Positions 1 to 12,900 of a stretch of DNA of 64,000 bases are shown here, piece after piece. Numbering within the stretch: position 1 is the first letter of the stretch; every line of letters begins with the position of its first letter. Source of the stretch: Brachionus rotundiformis (taxonomy: Eukaryota > Rotifera > Eurotatoria > Ploima > Brachionidae); assembly GCA_016802295.1 (NCBI GenBank), contig JAESIW010000020.1, forward strand, positions 248,001 to 312,000, written 5' to 3'. The position numbers and the translations under genes were made by a program. The notes under the pieces were generated by a model. That model was not told where the DNA came from, did not search any database, and was given only the letters and a program-made list of their open reading frames with translations.

Positions 1-122
1 GAGAGCTGAGCAGATTTCCCATAACCATGATAAACCAACCAGATTTTATTCTTTAATTTTTATTTATTTTGTTTTATTGCTATAGATAATAAAATAAATA
101 AATAAAAACAATTAATTTTTAG

Positions 123-989
123 AACAAAATATTGATGTTATCTGTGAAGATGAAATATTTTATTTGAACAAGTCACTAAGCTGTTGGATCACATTAACCA
201 CAACTGACAAGTCAGATGTTTTTTTAGTAAATCAAACTAGTAATTATAGTGTAAATCCAGGTAGAAAATTATTTGATTTGAATTTTTAATTAATAAAACT
301 GATTTTTTTAAATATATAGCTGAAGTGTTCTCATCTTTTGGTCATCAGGAAATAAAAACTGGATTTTCAAATACATATTCTTTCAATGGATCGTTTATTT
401 TGCCATCCACAGAATTCCAGTTTAGCTCACATTTGACTGGATTTGAATATTTAAGCACCAAAGATGATACCATTGAAATTTTGGTTATTTTTCTTCAACT
501 AACATTTAAATAAATAATAATTAATTAAATAAAATTAGATTTATGAAATTAGATCATGTGTTGGTCAATCGAAAGTGAACTGTATTCTAAAATCATCGCC
601 TCAAATCGCTGATTTGTTTATTGTGCACAATCTTGGAACTTTTGAACTAAAAAAAGGACTAAATCAAATTGTTCTGTCAAAAGCTGTTTGGATAGAAAAG
701 ACCAAGTTCGTTGGTATTATTTCCAAAAATCCAATTCCTCTTGCAATCGATGACTCAGCTCCATCACTCATATCTGATTATTATCTAAACGAAACATTTA
801 TTTTAAAAATAAACCTGAAAAATAACTACAGATTCTGCTTTAGGGCGCTAATTGACCAAAAATTTTACTCTACCAACATTGCCTATTTTCAAAATTTAGA
901 CCATTTAAATGCTCTAAAAACATTTGATATTGGTGTACAAATTGTGAACAAAAATTCTATTTTTACCAAAAAAATAAATATTGAAAAAT
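123..989 (+). repeat. Ectodomain module A
   Basis: First visible copy of the ~250-residue module, with all three recurrent intron sites used (exons 123-260, 320-483, 539-989). The first segment, with its NKSLSC core, lacks the FGDG motif seen in other copies. The second carries the LPSTEFQFS...GFEY block. The third carries the GLNQIVL, LAID, SDY and RFCFRALIDQKFY blocks. An earlier copy may lie off the left edge. Confidence 0.8.
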
Positions 990-3900
990 GTAAAATTATT
1001 ACTCTTCTAATTAAATAAGTTAAATTTAATTTTTTTTTAAAGTTTTTAATCAAAATTTGTACTGGAAATTTTTATCTTGTAGTCATTTGGTCTATGACAT
1101 GATAGCCAACTGCAGTCTTTTGTTTTACAGTCAATCGAAAGACATTGAATTAAGCATAGACTTTGGAGACGGAACAAGCGAAAGCTTTGACCACTTACAA
1201 AATTACAGTATCAGTGCTGTGAATTATTTTGGACCTATGATTCCAGATTCTCTCACCAACCAGCATCCGTATATCGCCACAGGAAAATACATCCTGAAAA
1301 ACACCGAGTTTCATTTCGATACTCTAATCAGTGGTTTTGAACTCTACTCAATGACTTTGTGCACCCAATGCTTGTCTATATCTTTGGTAACATTTGAAGA
1401 CATGTGCATATTTGACCAATCTTGTGGTAATAATATATCAACATTTATAAAATATACTGGCAATGAGTGGTCTTTTGATTTGGCTTATGGTTACAATACT
1501 CTGAAATTAAGAGAGTGGGTAATGGTAAAAAAAGGCTCCATGGTCATGATTGAGTTGAACTCCAAGGCTAGAATAGCTTATGATTTGTCAGGATTAGCCA
1601 AAATATCAGATTATTCAGTATCACCAAATTTTTTAATGAACAAATTGAATTCTGACTTAAATTATCAAATTTACTTAAATGTTTTTTTGGCCAGGAAATA
1701 TTCCCAAGTTAATTTATATTTTACGCACGAATACTTTGATTATGGTCTATACAATATTACACTTACTTCTGGAGGGTCTGATTTAATAAAAGAAATTTTG
1801 ATATCGAGAAGTAGGAAATAAAATTTTTAATCAGAAAAAAATTAGTTTTTTTTTGTTTATAGAGCAATTTATTGATGCTTTTTGCGTTGATTCTGGCAAT
1901 ACATTGGACAAAACAGTGCATTGTAGAACTATTGTGTCTACGCTTAATAACAAAGAAAATTTTTCCATAAGCTATCCAGATGGTTCGAACAGTTTTCACA
2001 ATTTTACTCAATCCACAAATTTAAGCTTTTTTGGAATCGAAGTTCCTAGCTTAAACATGCCTAATCCTTTGCAAACACAGTCAGGAACATTTGTTTTACC
2101 ATCAACAGAATTTAAGCTGGATAGTTTTATTGTTGGCTTCGAGTTCTATGCAGTCAATGCGGGAAAAATAAATATATATGTAATTAAAATTTTATTTTAT
2201 TCAAAAAATATAAAATGAAAATACATTAATAAGACTTTAGTTTACTCAACTTTTAATATTATAAAAATTTAATGCACTTTTTTATTAAAATTTGGATCAA
2301 TTGGTACCACTTGAAACTGAAAAAATATTTTAGATACATAATTATGTATTGGTTAAACACATTTTATTAAAAACATCATTTTTAATAGTAATTTATAATC
2401 ATTAGCTTCGATTTATCACCCTAGACATTAAAAATTTGGTTCAAAACTGATGAATACCAAGTTCTGTGATAGCTAACACTGTAGATAATTCCTAAAAATT
2501 ATCTCAAGCCTTTATCGATGTTTTGAAGACTATTTTTTCCAAAGACCAAAATATATTTTGGAATATACTGTTTTACAGAAGTTTTTGAATTATTTTACCA
2601 ATCTTTTTTATTTAATCTCTATTCTTAAAAAAATAATTTTTATTTTTAAAATTAATAAGTGACTTGATATATTTTTTTTGGAAAAATTTTATTAAAAAAA
2701 TGAATTAAGATTGACAAGAATGAAAATTGCGGCTTGGTAAAATCATGCTCAGAGCTAATATTGGATTCATTTCCCAATTACTTGAACTGGAAGCAAATCG
2801 CCACTGTACAATATACTCTCAAAAAAGGATACAATAAGATAAATGCTGAAAAAATTTTCCCACAAATTAAAAAAGGAAGTATTTTGCGTATATCCCACAA
2901 TAGTATTTTGTCAATTGACCAGGAAAATCCAATGCTTGTATCCGATTATCTATTATCGGGTACCTTGAGCAAATTGAACATATCATCAAACTGGAGATTT
3001 CATGTCAAGGTCCTACTGGACACTAAATATTGGTTCCAAACACTCAACTTTTTCATATACCTGGACCAAAGTTTGAACAATACACTGAACAGTTTTAACT
3101 TTTCGGTATCTTTTTCTGACAATGGTTTAATGGTGAACAAATTTTTTCAAATAAGTCAATGTAAGAAGAAAATAATTTAAATAAATAAAAGATAATATTT
3201 TTTCTAACTTAATAGACCGGTATTTGGACATTAGCTGTCCTAATTTGAACAAACAGTACAACAAGGCTGTAAATTGCTCCCTATTGGCGTTGAGTCAGAA
3301 CAAAAATGATTCAATTTATTTACAAATAGATAATGGTACGGATAATTTTTATCTTAATATGGGAGACAAGGTGGCCAGCTATTTTGGTCTATATGATAAA
3401 AAGGTCTCGATTGAGGAACAAGTTTCAACTTCATTAGTTGGAAATTTTTTATTGCTGAGTACAGAATTTAAGTTTGATGCCTATTTAGTTGGCTTTGAGC
3501 TGTATGCTGTCAACCCTGGAAACATTTCCATTTATGTTAGTAAAAATTTAATTAGAAAAAAGTTGTTTTCTTTACATTTTTTGCTTAATTAAGGTTATAG
3601 ACTTTAATTCCAATTGCCTAAGCTATTATTCATGTGGGGAGTATTTTTATCGCACTAGTCCAAACCTAGCCTCTTTTAAAAAGACAATCATAGCTTCACC
3701 AATTTTAACCAAAGGACTTAATGTACACCAATTGACCAAGCCAGTTATTTTAACCAAAGGACAAATGATATACATTTATACGACAGTGGCCAACTTATTG
3801 GCTATAAATGTGACCAACGATGCGACCTATTCGGATCATGCAGTAGATGCTTGTTTCTACAATGTAACTGTGTACTCGAGTTGGAGGTTCTTGTTCAACG

Positions 3901-6900
3901 CTTTAATTGACAAGACTTTTTATTTGAGTAATTACATTTTTACCAAACAGTTTGGTCAGGAGATCGATTTAATCAGCAACATGAATATGAGTTTAGAAGC
4001 CGATTTTGATGAGGGTGTGGATATTGGTGCCATCAAAAATATAGAAATGACATTTTTCAGAAACGAAGGTAAGTTTGATAAGTTTATTATCATATAAAAT
4101 CCTTAAATCTGTCTTCTTCCAAAATGACTGATGAACATTAGCCATCAATACATTGCCACATATGTGGTAATACAGTATGTTGCGAAAGTTTAGGAGTTTT
4201 TTTATTTGTTAACACACAGATTTTTTTTTGTATATGAAAGGCGGAAAAAAAATCAATTCAAAAACATAAAGCCAAAAAAAATAAAATTAAGTGAATTAAA
4301 AATCACAAAAAAATAAAAAAAAGTAAAAAGCTATATAATTAATAAAATAAAAATCGATTCAAAAGTCTTAACAATTTAAAATTGTTAATATCTATTTTTG
4401 TAAGTACTCAGCCGGAATCCGTAACCACTCTTTGTATAAAAACTCTTTTAAATGCTCAATAGAGGTTACTCAAGTTTTTTACCATTTTGGCATCCATGTA
4501 TGACCATTAGTTTTCTTGATTCGATTAATATTTGGTGAACGGGAACACAATGGCAGAACATCAGTGTTCTGTTCTTCGAACCAGTCGCTCACTGAGTGAG
4601 AGGTATGTGCTGAAGCCCCATCTTTTTGAAAAAGCCAAGGGGCATTTGGCTCAAACAGAAGTTCAACAGATTGAAAAAGATTGTTTTCAAAGGTATTAAT
4701 GTAGACAAATTAATTTGTCCTGTATAAATGTAACATATACCAGTGCCTTTCTAAGAAATACATTCCCAGATATAGGCTGAGTCTCCACCGTTTTTTAGCA
4801 TTGGTATACTTCGGGTGAAACTTTTCATTTTTAAAAATTTTTACTATCAATCTTGATTTACGATTGAAAACCTCAAAATTGGACTCTACTAAAAAAAAAC
4901 TTTTTTTAGTTACTTTTCTAACCCCTTGAGTCTAAGAATTAAAATCATTGGCGATTTTTTGATAACTAGATGTAGGATCGTTTCTTATATCTGTAAAATG
5001 AAATTTTCACCCCTAAGAGTTAGCTTCCGAGGTCAACCAGAACGGCTCCGATCAGAGACAGAGCCAGTCTCTTCATATTGTTAGTTAGTGCTTCTATTTT
5101 ATTTGTTTCGCACTCTAATATTTGTAAAACTCGATAAATAAAAAAATTTAGATAAATAGAATTATTAAATTCTAAACTTTTGCATCATACATAATACTAT
5201 ATTAAATTATGAATGGTACATGGTAATATAAAGAGAATAATTTTATGTCTAGATTAATTAATTTGGCGGTAAATTGGTAAAATTGAATTTAATGATTAAA
5301 TTTTGATTATCATGACTTAAAACATAATTAAAAATTAAATTATACTTCGGCAGTTAATTTGATAACTATTAAAATGGCATTACATGTGGCTCTTTTTTAA
5401 TTATAATTTCAATAATTTTTATCTTAAATTCGATTAAATCTAGAACATTTTTTACTCATAGAAAGGAAATATTATTTAGCTTAATTTTATTTTATTTAAT
5501 TAACAAAGCAGGTCAAATAATTTTAAAAAAAAAATGACTTTTTAACAATTTATATATAAAATTAAGGATTAAATTATTAGATATTTCTAAATAGTTAAAA
5601 AATTAATTAGTTTAGAGACGTTTTTTTAAAGAAAATAAAAAAAAATGAAAAAAAGTTTTATCATCTTTAGAGTGTTTTGATTATTAATAAATTTAACGAA
5701 AAATAAATAAATTTTTAATAAAAAATTCTTGGTCTAATTAAAACTAACAAGTTATGTATTTAAATATTTACTCAATAAATATGAATTTCGAAATTTTCAT
5801 CTTTCATTTTGGCTATTTTGATGATCAATTTAAATAAACATGAATAAAAATAATTTGATTAATTTTTTTTAAATTAATGATAAATTAAATTTTATAATAA
5901 AATAATAAATATTTAAAAATAAGATGTAACAATCCAGTCATCAAACATCCAGTACATATTTGACAAAAGCTTCAATTTCACCCTTTTAATTTCGACACCG
6001 CACAAATACAACAGTTTGGTAATTCACTTTGGTGATGGCAAAACCAACCAATATGATCTAATTGGTAATTTTTAAAATCTTAATTAATTGCTTAGCATTT
6101 AAATTTTTGTTCTCTAAAGCAAATCAATCAGAATCTAAATCTTACTTTGGATGGTCTAAATTGGTAGACCATCAAGATCTAAAATCAAACCCGCAAAGAG
6201 CCGAAAATGTAACACTTTACTTGATAAATACTGAGGCAAAGTTTGAAGCTTACCTACTCGGGTACGAGCTTGACGCTTATTCAGGAGGTCACGTGACTAT
6301 TGGCGTAACTAAATTTGAATCCTGTGGGTCCACTTTCTCCTGCTCAGACTACTTTGACAATTTTGGAACAATTTACAACAATAGTATTCTTTTTTCGCAG
6401 GATTTTTACATCCAAAAAGGCTACAATCAGCTAAGTTTGTGCCAAAAGCAGAAAATTTCCAAGGGGTCTTTAGTTTTTGTGTCAATATCTTCTGAATCAA
6501 CTGCTAAGTTGTTCATAGATGACACTGATTCGATCAGCGACTATGAACAGGTTGATAACAAATTTGGACTTGTTGCCTCGGCCTACAACAAAAGAGTCCT
6601 TCTAAATATGATCTTGGCTGAGCAAGATTACTTTGATTATTCAATTAGTCTGGCTCATTTGTTTCCATCATATGATTTTTTCAATCTAACTTTTATCCTA
6701 AAGAATAATGAGACTACTTTGGAAAAAAATTCTACCATTGAACTTAAAAAAAGTGATCTTTTACTAATCAAATTAATTTACTATTACTATTTTTGTGTAT
6801 TTTTCAAGATCAAGTTATTGATATAATTTGCCAAAATTCGGGGAAAATTTTGGATAGATTGGTAAATTGTGAGATAAATGGGTTTACTATGGAAAGATTA

Positions 6901-9900
6901 GACAAATTAAAATTCCATGATAGCCAAATCTCATTCGAGAGTAAAAAAGAAAAAAAATTCTAATTTTTAATTGTAAAATTTTTTTTCAAGAAAGTCAAGA
7001 TTTTTTTGGCAACACTGCTTTGAAAGAAATCAATGACCAGGATACAACACTAATGACTGGAAGTTTTATCCTACCAGGCACAGAGTTTTATTTCAATGCC
7101 TACTGCTTGGGCTTTGAGTTTGTAGCAGTTAGACCGGGAAATATTGATTTTAGTGTACTTGAATTAATTATTTTGTTTTAAAGCATAAGATAATTTTTTA
7201 TAGATTATTGACTTTGAATGGTGTGGAGCAGGGGAGTCGTGTTCAAGCTGGATCTACAAATCCTATCCTTTTGTAGATTATAGCAACGATTATTGTAGAA
7301 TGAGCGTAAATGCTAGTGTAGGCTACAACAAAGTATTTTATGCAGATAAATGTCGCGTAAGAAAAGGACAAATGGTCATGGTGCATGTGTCAGAGCCTGG
7401 AGCACTGGCAATCGATAAAAAGAGCAATTCATTGCTTTCTGATTTGAAATTTAACAAAACTGCCCGCGCTGGTATCAAACTTGACCAACTTCTTAGCTTA
7501 AGATTCTTTATTAATGCTTTAATTGATCGAAGTTATTATAAAAATTTAAGTTTTTATAGCCAAAAATACATAAATCAAAACCAATTTAATCTGTCTGCTT
7601 ATTTTGAAAATTCACCTATTTTCTTCGCTAAAGAATATTCCATCTTTAATGGTAATTTAAATTTTAAAATAAGACCAGTTATTTGACCAGCTAGATCGGT
7701 GTTATCTCTTTGAAAGTTTTAAGAAAAATGATCTTTTCTTTTTTGTTCTATTTGGTCAACTGACTGGTTTGATTATAATTTTGGCAAAACAAATTTTAAA
7801 CCTTATCAGATGAAAGTATTCAAATAATGTGCTGGAATCTGGGAAAAATGCTGAATTATGAAGCCAATTGTACAATATTAGGATATTTGTTCAATAATTA
7901 TACCAATGTTCAATATTTTGAACAAAATGTTAGCCAGTCTGTCCAAATTAAAAGTAAATTTATTTATTAAAAAAAGATTAAATTTTCACGTAATAAAAAA
8001 TATTTAATTTTAAGCTAAATTAAAGTCCAGCTTTGGCTACGGGGAATTTGAAACTGGTCAGAATAGCTCAAGTGTGCAGTCAAAAGCCAAATCGTTTCTT
8101 CTAGTCAATACAGAATTTGCGTTTGATGCAAATTTGCATGCATTTGAGCTAAATGTGGCTAAAAAAGGATATGTTGAAATTGAGATTGTGTCATTTGGAA
8201 AGTTGTGCTCTGAATTCACCACCTGTGCCGAATATTTTCGGCTTTTTCCTTCCTATGCCAACAAGACTAGTCTTTTCAGAGAAAAATTTGATGTGGAACC
8301 TGGCTATAATTATTTGACCATGCCCTATTCAATCAAAGTTTCCAAACAGTCGATGGTATCTATCCACACAGAGCATGATGACCAAATTGTTTTGGATACT
8401 ATGGATAGATATTTCTACAGCGATTATATACAAGATAATAATGTGCTTAAAAGATATGATTTTAACAAAAACTATAAGTTTCAATTTAATTGCCTAATTG
8501 ACAGATTGTTCTACACTTTTGAGACCAATCGAATACTCAAATATGCAAGCAAAGGCAATCAGAACATTACCTTCAAGCTTTTTAATGACATATTGGATGG
8601 ACATCTTACGGGAACTGTTTACATTTCCAACAGTAAGTGTCACTTAAATAGATCTAATTAGATCAAACTTGACCAACATTTCACTGAATCTTTTATTTGA
8701 CTTTTATCTTAATAAATTAATAATTAAATTGAAAATAAAAAATGATTATAATATTTAAGACCAAGCAATTGACATATTTTGCAAGAACCAAAATTTTCCA
8801 CTAAACTACCAAATTAATTGTAGTGCAGAAGTTTTTACCCAGAGTAGAACTGACAAATTTCAAGTATTGGGAATAACCGAGCAATTGAGCCTAGTAGATG
8901 GTAATTTCAATTTCTAATTTTCCCAACATAAAATTAAAATTATCTTAATAGCCAAACTTAAATCCCACTATGGTAATTATGATTCTAGTTTGCAGCAATC
9001 GCTTGGCAATTCAAGTAACATGTCCACCAATCTGATGGGAATGTTCATCTTATTAAATACCGAATTCATGTTCGATGCCAAAATATCTGGCTTTGAGTTC
9101 TACGCTCTTGCGCAAGACAAGATTAATTTTCATGTAAAAAGATATTTTTAAATAGCACTGATCTAAAAATTATTTATAAAAGGTTGTTTATTTAAATTCG
9201 TGTGGCACACTGGATTCATGCTCTAACCAAATACTGACCAATCCGGAGTCAATCGAAAGCTTTAAAATAAATAAAACATTCAGCTTTCATTCCACACTAG
9301 GTTATAACAAAATAATATTTGAGCCAGAGAACTACTACCCGGTAAAAAAGGGCCAAATGATCTTTATAAATACCACAACAAAAAGTCAATTAGCAATAGA
9401 CCATAACCAAATATTAAAACCATCATACTACTTTTTGACCAAAACAAAACTTGCCAAACTTGATTTTAATTTTTGCCTAAATGTTTTGATTGATACTTCG
9501 TACTATTTTTTGGCAAATGCATTCACCATACCGTTCAATAACACCTTTATATTCGACATTAAAGCAAAAATAGATGATTATGTGATAACAAGAAATTTTA
9601 ATGTGTCAAAAAGTAGCTTTAATTTAAAAAAATAATTTTAAGAACAATATTTGGATCTATATTGCAGAAATAATAACCAAACAATTAATAAACAAATAAA
9701 TTGTACACTAATTACGGCCTCGATTAACCAAAAAGACAAGTTATCTTTTGAAAATGAGTCTAAACAGATATTTCTGAGTATTTGAAAAAAAAATCTTATT
9801 TATCAAAAATTTTAATTTTTTTTTTAACAGAAGATAATGCTATCTCATGTTATGGCACAAAATTGACCAATCTTATTAACGTGGAATCAAGCTCTTTTAT

Positions 9901-12900
9901 TGGCAAATTTATTTTGCCAAATACTGAATTTAAATTTGATTCGCATGTGAAGGGTTTTGAGTTGTATAGCACAAAAAATGGGTCCCTGATCATTTCAATA
10001 GTTGATTTTGACCAAAAGGAATTAAATAATTCAGCTTCTGATCTTGTTCTCAATTCTAAAACTCTACCTTCATATAAAGAAGTTCACCAGTTTAAATTTG
10101 ATTTGGATATTGGCTTGAACAAATTGGATTTAGATTATTCAATTGAAGTAAAAAAGGGAAATATGATTCTGTTAGAAACATTTGATGACAACTTGCTGCT
10201 TATTGACGCAATCAATAATTATTTATATTCAGATTATTATGTCAATCAGAGTGAATTAATTCGCTTAAATGTGAACAAAAATTGGAGATTTTACTTCAGC
10301 TGTGAGATAGAGGAGCAATTTTATTATAATTACCAAGACTTTGCCAAAACTTATCCAATGGATGCCAGTCAAATTGTTCAGGAATTTAGTTTAGTGGTCA
10401 AATTTAATGATTCAGATTTAAAGTTGGAAAGAAAATTTAATGTTTCCAATAGTATAATTCCTTCTTTTTTTTAATTTAAAATATTTAATTAAAATATTAA
10501 AAGATAAATTTGGAAATTTTGATTGCTTTAACTCAAACTGGACAGTCAACAATTCACTCGAATGCACAGGCTATTTCATATCTCAAGCTAGCAATGATTT
10601 GTTTGAACTTGACAAGGGAGACTGCCAAACACAAATGGTGCCTTCATCAGGTAAAACAAATTTTTTCATCAGAAAATACAATTCGAATTTTTCAAAATTT
10701 ATCTTTTATTTAAAAAAGAAGTTGATCTATCTACTTAAAAAAAATTATTGATTTAAAAAATGCATCTTGAAGTGATGATCAATTTGAAGTATCATTTCAA
10801 TTCAAAAGATTTATGTTTAGATATTAGAATTTATCTTTAATTTAATCTAAATAATTTTAATGGGACAATTTTTACATGTTATGTAAATTTAAATAATTAA
10901 AAAAAATTTTTTCAACAGACTGATAAGATTTATCTTAAAATTTAAATCTAGAATCTGATTTTTTGTAAAGTTTACTTTGAATTTGTTTCAAAAGTATTTC
11001 TAAACTAGCATTCGAAATTAAATTCCAAATAATTCTGTAGTCATTACTCAAAAGTAAATGGTAACTGGTAAGCTCAGAATGGAGATTGATCTTATCAATA
11101 TTTTTGAAATAAAAAACTTTTGAAAAAATGAGCTAATAAATTCAAAAATTTAAATAAAAGATTAATTCTTATTTAAAAAGATAAATTATTTGAATTGAAA
11201 TGATATTTTGAATAGATCATCAGCTTCAAGATGCCTGAAATAATCAGAAAAATTATTTTATTTTGCCCAGACTATTTACTCAAGAAAAATCCCACACCAA
11301 GTCCAATTTTTTTATCGTTGGACTTGACCAAATTAGCGTCTTAACTTTTTTGATGTATAAGGCTCATTGGTTCTTAGTATCTTCCTTTGTATAGTGCATA
11401 ATTTGACACTTTATCAGGCCAATGGATCTTTTTAAACTTCCAGTGTAGAAGGCATTTTCTATCAGACTTAGACAATTTCCGGCATTCACTTTGGTACATC
11501 AGAGTTGGTATTAAGTTTTGGTTTCTTACTGTAATTGGTTGACTTTCAAAAGTATATTTTGCTTATCAGCACAAGATCATCCACAAAGTCTTCAAGCTTT
11601 GCTTGAATTCCCAGTGTATACCCATTGGATTTGCCATTGGTTTTTCATTTTAATTAGAACTCATCCTTGTCTGACTGACACACTCTGAAGCTTCCAGAAT
11701 ATCCTATATCTAGAATTTCGCTACATTGGAACTTCTTGTGGAAAAATTTTATCAAGTTAAACATCTTCGATGGTGAACCATGTGATATGTGCATGAAATT
11801 TAGGTTTGATGGACTTTTCCTAAGATGTTCCTAGAAAAAAATTGCTGATAAATGCATCCTTGCCTTTTCTAAATAATTGAACATTTTAATTACAAAATTT
11901 TATTAATTTTAATTATTTAGGGTTATTTTTCGATGCATTTGGCTTAAACAACTTTGGTCCATACTCAACTTATTCAAAATTGTCCGAAACAGAAAAGGGA
12001 CATTTCTTGCTAATAGATACCCTAATAAAGATAGAAATAGATTTGATTGGTTTTGAATTTTATTCATTTGAAAACCAATCTTTTACCATAAATCTTTGGC
12101 AATTTGATGAGTGCATAAACACCTGTGGCTTGGCAAGTGCTCAGAATGTATCGTTTACAGCTAGTCTGAAAGCCACATGGAATTACGAATCAAATATGGG
12201 TCTAAACACTTTATATCTCGATAAAGCTTACAGATTATACAAGAACTTTATATTCTCAATTGAGGTAAATTCATCCGAATCTGTAGCCCTGGTCAGTCAA
12301 GAATCACTGGCTGCTGATCTCAAGATCAGCAATAATATCCTAGAACCACTTTCGAATAACAGAAAGTTTGCTTTTAGGGCTAAGGTTTTACCAGGCTACT
12401 TTTATGGAACTACAAATTTTAAAATTCAATACGATTTTGTGGGCAATTACTCGGTGTCCATTAGCAGTATTCGTAAGAATTACTCAGTGACCAACCACAA
12501 GAGTATGGATTTTATGTGCAGATCAATTAATGATCTAGACCTTGATTGTTATTTGATGATTTTTTCACAGACCAGCGAAAATGCTGTCTTGATCGATTTT
12601 GGCAACTGTGAGCACACCACTTTACAATCAAAAAGCAAGGATTTTTTCAACCATTTTGGTCCATCTATTCCAAACTCTGTGCCCAACAACCAAGAAATAC
12701 TAAGTGAAAAATCTTTTTTGCTAATTAACAATGAGTTTAAATATGACACAAATTTACTTGGTTTTGAAATATTTGCTTTGTCAAAGGGAAAAATAAAGAT
12801 AAAAGTAAAAAAAAATTTTTTTATTGTTTAAAATTTATAAGCAACCATATTTTAACCAAGGTTGCCAATTTTTCTGATTGTGGTGATTTGGTTCCATGTT

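Noticed and set aside
10510..10713. Plus-strand 67-codon ORF overlapping the first exon of module J
   Set aside because: The module frame (FDCFNSN...ECTGYF) is a different frame over the same DNA and keeps splice phase with both neighbours, so this ORF is a shadow.
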